Shown: one piece after another, positions 41,885 to 54,344 of the stretch
How the letters are laid out: every line of letters begins with the position of its first letter
Position numbering within the stretch: the stretch's first letter is position 1
NCBI RefSeq assembly: GCF_037975245.1
Contig: NC_092576.1
Location: 39,827,611 to 39,891,610, forward strand
Length of the DNA stretch: 64,000 nucleotides
Direction: 5' to 3'
Source: Apostichopus japonicus
Taxonomy: Eukaryota; Echinodermata; Holothuroidea; Aspidochirotida; Stichopodidae
Translations under genes and position numbers: made by a program
Notes under the pieces: model-generated
Databases searched by the model: none
Seen by the model: only the letters and a program-made list of their open reading frames with translations
What the model was told of the DNA's origin: nothing

Positions 41885-43250
41885 TCTGGTGTTGTACTCA
41901 TTCTCATGTAAAGAAATTAGAGGAGTTACGTATTAGGCCTTTGGGCTGCTGAGGAGGTGTGGAGAAATTGACAATCCTGGACAGATGAAGGTAAATATAT
42001 TGGGATTGGAAATACTACTACAGTTTCCTTCCAACAACCAAAAATAAACTGACCTTGGTTCAGTGCTTGAAATGGAAAAATGCAAAACAGTATAACTGAT
42101 TTCTGAAGAATACAACAAGTTCCCATACATACCCTGTCCCCTCCAAGCATCCTCACCCACCCCTACCCCATCAAAGCAGGCAGGGTTGGGATGATCAACC
42201 TGCACTTCGGAATTTGTCAATAACATTCAGTTTAATTTCACATTAGGGCTGTACTACCCAGACGGTTGCCAAACTTTACAATGGGTGAATAATTACGTCG
42301 AGAATAAAAAATTAATATATTATAAAAAGAGAATAGGGCATGTTGTCTAGGCATACCCGAGGAAGTTGCAAACTCTAGCAACTGGGTACCTAAAGTGGGC
42401 AGCTCAGAACCCTACTGCGTACCTTGGTATGAAACACGTGGATTATAAGCACGAAATAACTCCATATACATTCCGAGCACTAGCAGCGCAGGGTGATTCG
42501 TCACGCACGTACTGGAGTTTTTGTACATGCTATACCGATTTTGTGTTAGTTTAAGCTGAACAGAAGCGAAAGGGTGTTTTGTAGGCAGGTATATTCATCT
42601 ATATTATAACTGGTTCATCGGTTACGTATCAGCAATACTTGTTTACCGTTTGATACTACTACTGTAGAAAAGTGGCCATATCTAACACAGCTAACACTGT
42701 ACAATATCTTGACTAGGTCTTAGTCGATTATATGTACTCTAGCACAATATCTGTTTTGTTACTACTTACTACTAGTACTAGCCGTGGCCGTGGGAAAGAC
42801 CGGGGGCATAATTTCAACTGCTAAATGTACTGACATTATGTACAGCATGTACCAGTTCCACTACTGTGATTCGCGCTGGGAAGTCGTATTGATTAATATA
42901 ACCAAAAGCCTTTGAACTTTTTAAATTTGAGACCTTAGCTTAGGAAAATTAAGCGAGGTGAAGTAAAATCAGCAGAGATCGCAACAGGCATTTATTGAAG
43001 ATTCTTTACTCATGGCTAAATAGTTAGGCTAGGACAAGTTGTTGTACTGTCTACTGTGTAACACTAGTAACAGATGGTCAAGGTTGGTGTAGGTCTAACT
43101 TTTACTTAAACTTACAGTGCTTAGGGTTGAAAATGTCTCCCCATTGCAGTGGTAAATGGACAGTTTAAACTTGATGCAGGGGCAATACTGTCAACATAAC
43201 TGGCTAACCAATACCATGATTGAGTTAAGTGCCAAAGCTGAAACTTGGTA
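41885..43250. other. intergenic, no gene seen (possible MRPS21 upstream region)
   Basis: No exon or repeat recognised. The MRPS21 start codon is in an exon preceded by a good acceptor (44706), so its promoter and a 5' UTR exon may lie here; I cannot place them. Confidence 0.4.
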
Positions 43251-43252
43251 AG

Positions 43253-43838
43253 GGAGTAATTATAGAATACAGGGCCACTCGATGATTCTATCTGAGCATC
43301 TAGATGCGCGGATGCTCAGTCTCACCCCAGTACATATGTGAGTAAAAAATGTCAAAATCCAAGTCCTTTTTTTCTGGATGCTTGGATGCGGAGTCACAAA
43401 TTTCCTAAGTCCTTTCCTAGTACTTCTGTGTTGGAATTTTAGAGGGCGTCACACATGTACGGATGCCTTTTAAGAACGACACACTATTGATGTGGAATAT
43501 CTTCGTACATGCGGGACTTTCAGTATTGGAAATAAGTGATGGTATATGGGAAAACTTACGAAATGTATCTAAGTCCATTCCTAGTACTCCCGGGGTGGAT
43601 GCGCGGATGCGGAGTCAAAATGAAATATGTGATGGTATATGGGGAGACTTTCGAAAATTTTCTGAAGTCCTTTCCTAGTACTCCCGTAGTGGATGCGCGG
43701 ATGGGGAGTCAAAATGAAATACGTGATGGAATTTTAGAGGGCGTCATACGTGTACGGACATGTACAGACACACCGCGCATCCGCTCATCCGGATGCTGTG
43801 AAGAGTTAATGAATGGCCCTGTATTCTATAATTGTACC
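43253..43838. mobile_element. family P DNA element, copy 2 (inverted)
   Basis: Reverse-complement arrangement of 33343-33928, and 586 bp like that copy. It begins GGAGTAATTATAGAATACAG and ends CTATAATTGTACC. The flanking 8-mers (ttggtaag and ggtttaag) match only partly. Confidence 0.8.
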
Positions 43839-43864
43839 GGTTTAAGTAGATATGTTATAATATG

Positions 43865-44170
43865 GGAGTAATTATAGAATACAGGGCCACTCGATGATTC
43901 TATCTGAGCATCCGGATGCGCGGATGCTCAGTCTCACCCCAGTACGTATGTGAGTAAGAAATGTCAAAATCCAAGTCCTTTCTTTCTGGATGCGCGGATG
44001 CTTGGATGCGGAGTCACAAATTTCCTAAGTCCTTTCCTAGTACTTCTGTGGTGGAATTTTAGAGGGCGTCACACATGTACGGATGCCTTTTAAGAACGGC
44101 ACACTATTGATGTGGAATATCTTCGTACATGCGGGACTTTCAGTATTGGAAATACGTGATGGTATGTTGG
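43865..44170. mobile_element. family P DNA element, copy 3 (truncated)
   Basis: Starts with the same end as copy 2 (GGAGTAATTATAG) only 26 bp after it, and follows it closely until about 44165 ('ggaaatacgtgatggta'), where the similarity stops. The two lie in the same orientation. Confidence 0.8.
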
Positions 44171-44394
44171 TGTAAATTTGCGAAAAAAATGTTTCAATTG
44201 ATTGCAGGGTCAAGACAGGAGGGGTCTTTTTCACCTTTTTCTGGCTATCACAAACATGAAACATCTGTTTCACATACATAGCTGTAATTTGTTTATCTAT
44301 AAATATGGTAGAAAAGTTTCTTTATTCCCAAGGCCAAGTCCTTCCATTTTAAAGGAAAGCTACCAGTCCTTTTCTGCCTTTACTGTATAGATAC

Positions 44395-44590
44395 ATTCAG
44401 TAAATGGACTGTTTTTTCTACCATACGTGTACTTACATTCATGGACAGTATTGTCAACCATATATTTATCTACATTCAGTAAATGGACAGTGTATTGTTT
44501 ACCATACATGTATCTACATGCATGGACTGTATTGTGTACCATATATCTACATACAGTACATGGAGAGAAATGTCTGCCATGCATTTGGAG
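44395..44590. repeat. short tandem repeat, ~55-60 bp units
   Basis: Three to four diverged units with 'tctacattcagtaaatggac', 'catggactgtattgt' and 'accatacatgtatctaca'. About 120-150 bp upstream of the MRPS21 start codon, in the putative 5' intron. Confidence 0.7.
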
Positions 44591-44736
44591 CTTAAAGGTT
44601 AAATGATTGTGATAAAAGTTCAATGCCATGTCGTTTATGAATAATTTTCAACAGATCCATGAGTAATTGTTCATATCATTTAGGCATTTTTTGTTTTCTT
44701 TTTCAGTGGCTTTGAGGTAAGAGGTTATATAACATC

Positions 44737-47285
44737 ATGTCCAGGCATCTACGGTTTGTTGCTAGGACTGTGTTTGTGAAGAATGGTGATGTGGATGGAG
44801 CCTACAGGACACTCAACAAGTAAGGTTTTATCTTGGCTTAAAAATAGTTGGTTTTGTGCTAGTACTGTAGATTAACATACTTTTCTATACACTAGCATTC
44901 AAAACCATTGGTTGGCCTGTTAGACCCGGCGAATGGAATATGACCTCTAACCCTCACTATACAGTAGGAAACATACCAATCATGGAGGGTCATGTGACAT
45001 GCTCACAGGTACTACTACGTAGTACTATATTATTTAACTCTTTGTCAGGTTCATGAGGTAATGTAATATTGTGACGAGCCCGGCTCCTCTGATAGTAATA
45101 CTATATCGGGACTCGCGATAGAAAGGTACTGGGGTTATCTTGATGCCATATTTATGCTTCTTCAGGAGATGTCTCGAATGGGAGAAAACAATGAGTTCAC
45201 AGAAAAACAATTTGACGAGATAGCATTTGATTAATGATTCGGTATAATTTCTTCTGTCGATTCTCTTACAAATAAAACAAAATTACAATGATTTGACGCC
45301 ATCAATTACGCATTTAGAAGGAGTTATGAAATGGTGACGAAGCAATGACGAAGCGACGAACTGATGACGGAGTCACAAACTTATGACGGAGTGATAAACT
45401 TGCGGCACCATGCCCCCTTTTATACCTTACTCTACCGAAATCCCGCTGCGCACAATCAGTAGGCAGCCAATAACCTGACCATCCTGTATTAACTTAACGA
45501 TATAAAAATAAGTGCGCTGGCACTGATCTGCCCTGATTGGTTGGAAGTTTGGAAGTCAACCCCTTTTCTATGGAAACTTCCATAACACGTGAGAAGAACC
45601 TTCTCGAATGTTCCACAGACATAATGGAATCTATTTTGGGAAAAGGCCCTGTAACAAGATTCAATAAGATAGTTAAAACTTCTCGTGGGAAAACTGAATC
45701 CATGACCTAGATAAATATATAAGGGGCCTGTAAGGTGTCTCGATGGAGTTTTTCGGTAACATCAAAGAGATGGTATCACTGTTTCATAACAGTAAGCGTT
45801 CCGTAGACAACACTACTATAACAAGCATTTATGGTAAATTTGGTGCCAAGAAACTTTCTTTGGTTTGGGTGATAAATCTTGATAAATAAATAAATAAATC
45901 TTGATCTGCATTGGCCCTGACTACTAATATAACTATTAGAACCGTATTGCTTACGGCGGTCACTCCTTTCATATCATACGTGGTTGCTTGAGTGAAAAAA
46001 GGGCAAGGCTCCTTGTGTTGCTAAAGGAGCAACAAATCCTTTGTCTGCTATTCGTTTCTATGTACATTTGGGCATTGTCCTGATAAGATGCGTGCGTTTC
46101 CAACTTTTTGAAAGAAAATACTCAAAATGAAAACTTTGGAATTGAAAATTGCGGTGAGCAGTGGGAAAATGTACCACTTAGCTAGATTCCATTGTTCAAG
46201 TTCGGTTGTTTTCTGTTCATTCATATTGTCTAGTTATGCAAGGAATGTCTTTTTTTACACAGGAATAGGTTCATCTGTGGTACAGAGGTTGGGTAGACAA
46301 TTTCACGTGGGACACAGGGACAGTGCCATAAATTCCCCCTGCTTGTAGAAAAATTGGGAGAATCAGACAATTACAGTAGCCTAACATTGGTTTAAAGGGG
46401 CAGGCTTACGGGACCTGTGTATTTTCCTATAGAGCCTATTTAGTGTTAGAAGGTGATTTCACTCGGTCTAGCCACAATCACTGCAGGACAGTCTAGTTAT
46501 TTTGTTCCTTATTTAAGGTTTCAGGTGTTACAGTTGTTATTTCCAGTACTTACACTATTGCTTACATCAAGCATACCGAACTAATATCAGTTGAGTGCAT
46601 ACAACAGTTTGCTTTTGTAAGGAACCTGTGTTTGTTAGGTCACGTGGACAATTATTGATCATTACAACGCGACTTGATTTTTATTATGGCAGAGAATCAA
46701 GGATCCATTTTGTTGACAGCGTCAGTGACTATTGACAGGAATTAAGGGTTTCGGACCTGAGTTTATAGCAATAAGTTTTATGCGTAGTCTCTTTGTTTGG
46801 TTCCCATCCTAATATTCGTTTGTTCAGAAAAATGGTGAGGAATGCTGGAACTGTCCTTTGTCTACAGAAACAGTGGGGAGTTCATGCATTTACCTCGATC
46901 TCTACAAAACAATGATTGTATGAAGCCATGTTTGTTTGTTTTACAAGTGTAAAATTGGAAATTTTAGATGGTCGTTCTGTACAGTAACTTGTTAACTTGT
47001 AATCTAACTTCAAGAATGATAATATTGGTTTAAAAGAATAATTGCAAATTCTTGATAATCTGTTATATTTTGATGAAAGATGACCATTTGGTTTGCTTTC
47101 TTAAAAGCTCTCTGTCAAGGGACAACATCATCGATGACGTCAAGAGAAGAAGGTACTTTGAGAAACCATTCCAGAAGAGGAGAAGATTGGAATACGAAGA
47201 AATGAGATCTATATATAACAAGGAGATGGCCAGAAGGATTCAGTTTTTGATGAGGAAAAACAGAGAGGAACCTTGGCCTTTGTGA
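44737..47285 (+). CDS. MRPS21: mitochondrial ribosomal protein S21 (bS21m), complete, two coding exons
   Basis: Exons 44737-44819 and 47108-47285 (83 + 178 = 261 nt, 86 aa plus stop; human has 87). Exon 1 reads [20 protein letters not shown] then GAYRTLN and ends AA|GTAAGG; exon 2 begins after TTAAAAG. Exon 2 reads [40 protein letters not shown] and ends [10 protein letters not shown]. bS21m belongs to the mitochondrial small subunit. The ATG follows an acceptor (ctttttcag at 44698-44706) and 30 nt of leader, implying a 5' UTR intron. The 2.3-kb coding intron holds a possible solo LTR. A MITE lies in the 3' UTR. Confidence 0.96.
45070..45925 (+). mobile_element. possible solo LTR
   Basis: Starts TGTGACGAGCCCGG. 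A TATA-like box (atatataag) is at about 45715-45723, an AATAAA cluster at 45885-45898, and the candidate is flanked by AATAT at 45065-45069 and 45926-45930. The 3' end reads ACTACT instead of the usual CA, which weakens the call. No internal coding region or second LTR is seen. Confidence 0.35.
45930..47100. other. rest of the MRPS21 intron, no feature recognised
   Basis: Short frame at 46127-46348 without family resemblance. Confidence 0.45.
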
Positions 47286-47316
47286 TCATCTGAACCAGGT
47301 TTGTGAAGCTTTATCC

Positions 47317-47710
47317 CAGGGTTGTCCAACCTTTTGCAGAGGAGGGCCACGTGGAAAGATTATGATGAAGGAGTGGGCCGCATGAACCCTACGCTTGATT
47401 TTTCTATTTTTTGCCCGAAGCCCAAGGCAACAAAATGTGAGCACTGTGCGCGGAGCGCACTGATTTATTTTCCTTCCTGATAAAACAGATTAATAAAGTT
47501 CAGCCGCCCCCCTCCGCTGAGAGTGTCACACAAACTGGCCTGTATGCAGTTTTTTTTACCCAGAAGATTCAAATGATTGATTATAGCTTCAAATTGTTAT
47601 CAATAAATCTGCTCACTAAAATTTCGCACCGTAGAGCATCTCTGGCGGGCCGGATGCAACCCTGCGGCGGGCCGGACTGTGGCCCGCAGGCCGTAGGTTG
47701 GACAACCCTG
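47317..47710. mobile_element. hAT-type MITE in MRPS21 3' UTR, 394 bp
   Basis: Perfect 16-bp terminal inverted repeats (CAGGGTTGTCCAACCT and its complement). A perfect 8-bp target duplication, ctttatcc, lies at 47309-47316 and 47711-47718. The ends and the GC-rich inner part ('gggccgg', 'gtggcccgcaggccgtag') resemble Charlie-type hAT elements. It lies between the MRPS21 stop (47285) and the next AATAAA (47756). Confidence 0.93.
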
Positions 47711-47755
47711 CTTTATCCCATTTATAAACATGTCTGCTCATTCATGATCAATATT

Positions 47756-47761
47756 AATAAA
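47756..47761 (+). terminator. MRPS21: candidate MRPS21 polyadenylation signal
   Basis: First clear AATAAA in the sequence flanking the MITE. Without the 394-bp MITE and one copy of its 8-bp duplication it would be about 70 nt after the stop codon, a natural 3' UTR length for this small gene. Confidence 0.55.
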
Positions 47762-47769
47762 ACTATAGT

Positions 47770-49725
47770 AGATTACCACATGGTTATAATAATTCTTGAC
47801 TAATACTAGCGTCCATGAAATGGGATGATATTTAATCCTTATTTAAAATACGAACACTAAATAATTGGTGTGTTGTACAATTCCCGCTAGACTTCATTAA
47901 AATATTAGCCAGATAAATACTGTTGGTCTGTTTAGGACTGTTGACTGTTTGTGACCTTAGTTGATAGTTGTCGATCGCAATGAGCTTTTAACGGACCCTA
48001 ACACATTGAATAACTGATGAGTGCAAATGGCTATTTTCTTTTAAACACTGGCGTTTGTTTAGGTCACTCGTAAAATTGTTTTCATGTTATTGGTTCCATT
48101 CGTGAATCAGGTAAGTTTAGTTGTGAATCTACAAACACTGCTGACTGCCAGTCAAGAAAATGCTACATATTTTGTTTCACAACAGAATCGGAACTTAAAC
48201 CAACCAAATTTTCATCACTCATCTCTATAAATGTTTAGATATGTTGCAGACTTGATTTATGTTGAATTTCCATACATTTCAAATTGTTGGTCTGGTACAA
48301 ACTTCAGCTTTCAATCTCACAGTCTCAACTTTTCCAATTTAAGTTTTCTTCTTGTTCATATATCCTTTGCAGATATGGTATTTCCTTCAAATGTTCAGAG
48401 ATGCAACTGCTGGTTTGATGCTTGCAGAGGAAACCGTGTGAATGTGAAAGAGAAGTTTCCTCTGATGTCGCAAGAAAGGTTGTAATTCCCTACAACAGGA
48501 TGGCATGGAATGGAACATTTCAAAAAAAAATGGAACAAATAAACAGTTTTTTTTTCTTCTCAAATCCTAGCATTGGATTGATGGACAGTACGCTGGAGAG
48601 CCAGACTAATATTATCAATAGAAATTTTCATCTTAGGAGATCAATTACCTTTTGTGTTTGTATAGGTTGTGATGAAGAGACTTGGCCTAGAAGAGACTGC
48701 ATAAGTATGTATTGGAAGGGCTTGATCCACTTATGTCACAATTTCACTTTATTACCCTTAGTAAGAGAAAACATTTCAATATATGTATATTTTCTTCTTA
48801 CTTTGCAAGGTACAGGTAGGGGTGTGAGCATGTGGAGTAAGATTGTTTTGTCCTCTACGTCCATAAACTCAATATGAGGAGCACTGTATGGTTAAGTATT
48901 GAATGGTGGAGTAACAGAAGGTGGTCAGGTTGGTAGTATGGGGTGGCGCGGACGGGATGTTGAGAAAGAATATACTACTTTAGGTACTGATGTCTTTATT
49001 CTGTGATGAAATAGTATTGAAAGAGATACCCACTCCAGGTGTCAAATCAGTTCTTATTCCTGTTATCTGGTTATATTTCTATCATATTACAACCATGTCT
49101 CAAGCATGTTGGAAGCATGCCTTAACCATGCCTAGACCATGTGGCAATTATATCCAGGGTATGTAGGTACAGTCATTGATCATTTTCACATGTGCTATCA
49201 ATTTTAATTTCACTCTGGAAGGTTAATCTGTGCCTGCTGTAAATGCAGCCACATAATTATAGGCTGGTTGAAGGAATATACTTTTTTCTGAGAATGTTGC
49301 AACAAGCTGATAATATATTTCACACTGTTTAAATAATCCGTCTCATTTTGTTATTCTTTTATTAGTCTTTCCTGACTTGAGTGGAATCAGTGAAACATAT
49401 CACTGCATTCATCTCTAACGTGTCGAAATTATTGATTTAATTTTTATAAACAATATAACAGATGGAGACACAAGCTGGTAGTGAACACAACAATGGTCAT
49501 TGTAGTTTTGGAAACCATTGACTGAATGCGATACTTCTTCACAGCTGGTTGGTTCTTCTTATGTACACATATCTATCAGCGAACAATACCAGAATTAAAA
49601 CATTTTTAGAGGGAGAACTTTTAATTTAAGTGAAATTGTTTTGTCATCATTTTATGCGATGGTTAGATAAATTATGATTGTCAGGATTTATGCTAGTATT
49701 CCAATGCAAATGTGACTATTGTTAT
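47770..49725. other. intergenic, no gene seen
   Basis: AT-rich. A frame at 48422-48877 is the longest but has no recognisable protein character. Confidence 0.45.
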
Positions 49726-50703
49726 GAGTTACAGACCGGTCAACTCTCCCGGTTTTACCGGGAGATTCCCTGTTTTCACCCGAATCTCCTGGTTTCATAT
49801 TCTATTCTCCCGTTTTTTAATGTTTTATCACTTGCAACATTTCTGAAAATAGCCAACAGTTAGTCCTATGCTAATTCGCGTAATAAGTGTAATAAAAAAA
49901 TAGATTGATTGTTTACAAACACGTTACGACTGACAGTGCGGGACGCAATTTTTTCCCCAAACTGAACTTACACTGAATTATTTCCTCGATTCTGATTGGC
50001 TCTCAGCGAGCACGTGATATACTTAAGTATTCAACATGGATCCCTCCATACTCTGTCGATATCAGTATGATCAACATGAACAAATTCAAGATATTCACAT
50101 TAGCAACTTTCCAGCACATTTGGTAGGTTTATATGAACGAAAGTATATAGTGTTCTTAACACATTTCATTACATTCGAAGTTGCGATACTTTGTTTTATA
50201 ACCATAAATTCAAAATGTATTCACTCAATGAATCACAATAGGCCTAGTCGAATATGCAGTGGCCATCAAGACGGCGAGCAAGTGTGTGCCAACCATTGAG
50301 TGTATACAAAACAGGATTCATTGATAAAGGCAGACTACCATTCCGGTTTGGATCAGCCAATCAGAATCGAGGAAATAATTTCAGCGCCAGTTCAGTTTGG
50401 GGGAAAAAAATGCGTGCGGGACTCTCAACCAATAGCAGGCTGCTTTGTAAGTTCTCGGACTTCGCGCAAGGTTGTTATTGTACGTTGGCCTAGCCCTTGG
50501 TCGAGTCCTGAATAGTAATGTTCGCATACATGCTATTTGTATACGACCGATCAAGGAAAGTATCATCATAACTGCCGACGTTTCGTGAGGGAATTGTTTT
50601 TTGTGGATTTCTAACTTGGTTTATGGAAAAAAAAAACATAACTTGATATATAATGGATTACTCACGTGGGACATACTAATCTCCCGTGATCAGTGCCAAT
50701 ACA

Positions 50704-51290
50704 GGGACAAACTAAAACGAATGACAGCGAATGACAATTGACTTTGTACAGGGTTAATTATCATTTACGAATGACAACGAAGGACAGTGTTGAGTGGAGA
50801 TAGAATGATTAACGGAGTGGAGTAAATGCGGTTATTGGAATGAAAAAAAAATGATTTGAGGAAAATCGCATGTTACGTGGTTGCAGGGTTTTGGTGTAAT
50901 TTACGGATAGAAACCACAGGGAAAGTTTTTGTGTGAGAATGCGCTTGAGTGCTGTGCTTTTTACCTCTGTAGATTTATATAGAAAGATAACTGAAGCCGT
51001 TTCAAGGTTATAGTATTGTTAGTTTCTAACAATTAATATCGGAAAAATTACGTTAAATTTACTTTTTTTAAATCAGACTTACAATTTCGCTTACTATAAG
51101 GTGCGTTTTTTTCTTGTCCGTACTTTAGTAGATCTAGATACCCACGAAGTCTGAACTGTGATGTCCGGTTGAAGCAAATGGCTGTGCTGTCATTACTGTC
51201 ATTTGTTTTAGTCAACGAAATTTTTTAGTGTGTACAACATATTGTCATTCGTTATGTGTAACGCAATTGTCATTTGTTTTAGTAACACCC
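50704..51290. mobile_element. nested MITE with perfect 8-bp TSD, 587 bp
   Basis: Flanked by CCAATACA at 50696-50703 and 51291-51298. Ends: GGGACAAACTAAAACGAATG on the left, and GGGTGTTACTAAAACAAATG on the right when reverse-complemented. The motif (A/C)GAATGACA recurs several times near both ends, like transposase-binding repeats. No open frame. Sits inside the decayed hAT-like element. Confidence 0.88.
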
Positions 51291-51529
51291 CCAATACAAT
51301 TGGAGACCTTTTTCGTGCCGCGATTGAACAGCCTTGCCTAATGTTACAGCCCCGTACTGGAGTTGTGTGTAGGCCCAACTACAGTAGTCAGTACTAAGCC
51401 TGGCTACGCATGACAATCGGTCCCAGTTTTAGGCTTGCTGTAGAGAGACTGAGAGCCAAATTTTTGTCAAGCTGATCTAGAGTAGACCGAGGTAGATCTT
51501 GGATGGTAAGAAAGTGACCGCCCAGGATA

Positions 51530-53662
51530 ATGGCAGAGGATCAGAAACGACCAATCGAACAACCTAACACTGATGAGGAAGATGAACAAGTTAATCCCAT
51601 TCAGCCCAGTACTAGCTGCAGTGGGTGGCAATTTGAATAGCAACGTCAGAAACAAGGCTACATCATCATCAGGCTCAACTAAGTATAAAGTTTCAGATAA
51701 ATTCGCTTGGACTAGTTCATACCCTATACGGTCTGTATCGAATGACCCGCACAAGTTCCATTATATTCCTCGTGGTAGGAATGTGTCATGTGGTCACCAA
51801 GGACTAACTGATGTGGAAATTTATTGTTGCAGAGCAAGTCATAAAACAAAGGTGGATTCTTGAAAGAAACAAAATACTTTTTTTTTTCAAGTGTGAGGAA
51901 TATGTCACATGACAAAAACGTGTTGAAGGCTGAAGTATAGTGACTAATTTTCTTGTTCATCATAATTTACCTCTAGCAACTGCAGATCATCTTGGCCCAT
52001 GTTTAAAGAGGCCTTCCCAGACAGCAAAATTATAAAATCTTATGCATGCGCCAAGACCAAAACAACCGCAATCCTCAATGAGGTGCTTGCGCCAGAATGC
52101 CATGAGTGTATTGTTCGGCAATGCAAAGTGAATGCATATAGTGTTGGGACAGATGGATATAATGACACTAGAGTTAGGAAAATGAATCCTTTTAGTTTAC
52201 AAATTGTTGATGTGAATCGATCCAAGATTGTCATTAACCAGTTTTTTGACATGTGTTTAACGGAAGGAGGGCACAGTGCTAAATCTACAGTACGCACCAT
52301 CTTTAGTGCAATTGAGGACCGCTTTGCCCAAGATATGATGCCGTGGAATAACTGTGTCGCTCTTAGCATTGACGATACTAATGCTATGATTGGCAAGAAT
52401 AATTCTATTGCTTCTCGCTCCACGAACAAAAATCCACAAATATTTGTTGGTGGGTGCCTATGTCATCTTGCCCACATCGCTGCTAGTCATGCCAACGATT
52501 ATTTCAGTGATACTTTGGGGCTAAATGAAGAAAAGAAAAAGTTTGCATAGACTGTTACTACTGGTTTGATAAAAGCTCAAAACGCAAAGGAAAGCTCTTA
52601 GAGTACTTCGAGTTTTGAGACCAGGAGTAGCGATCCATTTTGAAACACCTGTCAGTGAGATGGCTATCCCTGGAATGCTGTGTGTCAAGAATTCTGAAGA
52701 AGTACCCAAGCCTAAAGTCATAATTTTTAAGTGAACATTTTGTTGATGCAAGATTCCAAAGACTGCATGACTGTTTTTCAAACCCCGTGTTAGAACCTGC
52801 TCTGCTGGTTCATTGCAGCAACAATGCCCCTGTTTACAAGTTTCAATATGCTGCTTCAGATGGATGAACCCACAATCCACATCTTCAAAAATTCAATGAA
52901 GAGTCTGGGGCGCAAATTGGCGAACCGTATTGTCCAGCCAGAAGTCATGAAAAAAGTGCAATCGGTCACTGAACTAGACCTGGATGATGAAACAATCTTC
53001 AGAAACACAAAGGACATATTCCTAGGTGGCACAACCAAGTTCACTTTAACCAGTCTACTTAATGATGGAGGATATAAGTAACATTGAATATACAAAGTTC
53101 ACAGATGCAGCTCAGAGTTTCTTCAAATACTTTCTCAAGTATATTCACTCGAAGTTCCCACTAGATAACCAAGTGATTAATAACGCTTTATGGGAAGATG
53201 TAGAACGGTTCACGGATATCAACTGGGGCCACATTGCGTGTTTTCTGCAAAACTTTTCGTCAACAACAATAGTACAGGATACGAACGTTGAATTTGATGA
53301 TCTCTATGATGAATACTGTGATTATGAAACTCTCAGTGATGAGGACATTGGTGACGCCGCTTGGGAGGAAGCTAAGGTTATTGATTGCGCGGTTTGAAGA
53401 TGGCCCTGATACAGTGCATTACAGAATGGATGTTTTGTGTTGGTATCTCGCACAAATGAACATGCCTAAAACCTCAGAGAAAAAAATTCAAAATCCTTGC
53501 AAAGATGGTCAGCATCGTATTAGCAATTCCCGATGCAGTAACGCTGAACAGGAAAGGCATTTGAACAGTGTAGTTCGCAAGAACAAGACAGACAGTCGGT
53601 CAAGTCTCAAGCTTGATGGGACTATATCTAGCATACTAGCCATGAAGTCACAGTACCCATAG
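51530..53662 (+). pseudogene. hAT-superfamily transposase-like relic
   Basis: Pieces in order, in different frames. 51530-51640 starts MAEDQKRPIEQ and ends at a stop. 51658-51863 has KYKVSDKFAWTSSYPI and a zinc-finger-like NVSCGHQGLTDVEIYCC...SH. 51999-52550 has YSVGTDGYND, NNCVALSIDDTNAMIGKNNS and GGCLCHLAHIAASHA, like the RNase H-like core of hAT-derived proteins. 52650-53397 contains VRWLSLECCVSRIL, FVDARFQRLHDCF and DEPTIHIFKNSMKSLGRKL. 53400-53662 ends NAEQERHLNSVVRKNKT, which matches the conserved C-terminal hAT motif NAE.ER.FS..R..K. Several frameshifts and stops break it, so it cannot make a full protein as it stands. Confidence 0.65.
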
Positions 53663-53984
53663 TCCACTGTTCCCTGTTTCAAATGGAAGCTTACTAAAGA
53701 CACCCTGGAGAAAGCGAAGCGAGCTGCTGTAAACTACAACACGAAACACTGATTGGATGATTCTCTCACTGTATTGCCTAAGTAAACTATACTTATTTAT
53801 ATCCTTTCAGTTGAAAATTACCAACTTCCCTATTTTCCCCTTATTCTCCCTATTTTTTGGGCCCTGAAAAATGTTATTCTCCCTATTTTGGGGTCAAACA
53901 GGTTGACAGGTCTAAAATTTTCACAGATATTTTCAAAATCTGCATGAATTAGCAGTGAGCAGAAACTAGGTCCTCTTTGGAAGC

Positions 53985-54340
53985 ATAATAAGAAATTTGT
54001 AAAGCGCTCTTATCCAGAACGTGGAATTGGCTCAAGACGCTGTTCAATGTAAAATGAAAACAAAATATATCTCCTGATCAAAAGCAAAGTTTGAGAGGGT
54101 GAGCCTTTAGTCTTTCTTTAAAAGAGTATTCCGGGGTAGCAATTTTATTATGCTGAACCAATGAGTTTCAAGTCTCGGAGCAGACAATGTAAAGGATGAG
54201 TCAGCATGGTAAGACTTTGTTGCAGGTTGAACAAGATTAAGACTGTGAGGAGAGTAGACTGCGACCAGGTGGTGTGTAGACGGAAGTAAGACTAGATAGA
54301 TATAATCAGGGGCAGTATAGCATGCAAACACCGTTATGTC
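53985..54340. repeat. dispersed repeat related to 20730-20935
   Basis: Shares the pattern 'ctcaagacgctgttcaatg' then 'gagcctttagtctttcttta' with the repeat at 20730-20935, at low similarity. Confidence 0.35.
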
Positions 54341-54344
54341 AGAA

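Larger units (their letters stand above)
49731..53918 (+). mobile_element. decayed hAT-like transposon
   Basis: The ends are related inverted repeats: AGACCGGTCAACTCTCCCGG near 49733, and on the minus strand AGACCTGTCAACCTG near 53914. Both have inner 'gggaga' motifs. Inside are broken plus-strand frames of a transposase-like protein (see 51530-53662). A younger MITE is nested at 50704-51290. No clear target duplication is seen. Confidence 0.6.

Noticed and set aside
48422-48877. 151-codon plus-strand frame
   Set aside because: Low-complexity and AT-driven; no domain, splice context or repeat support.
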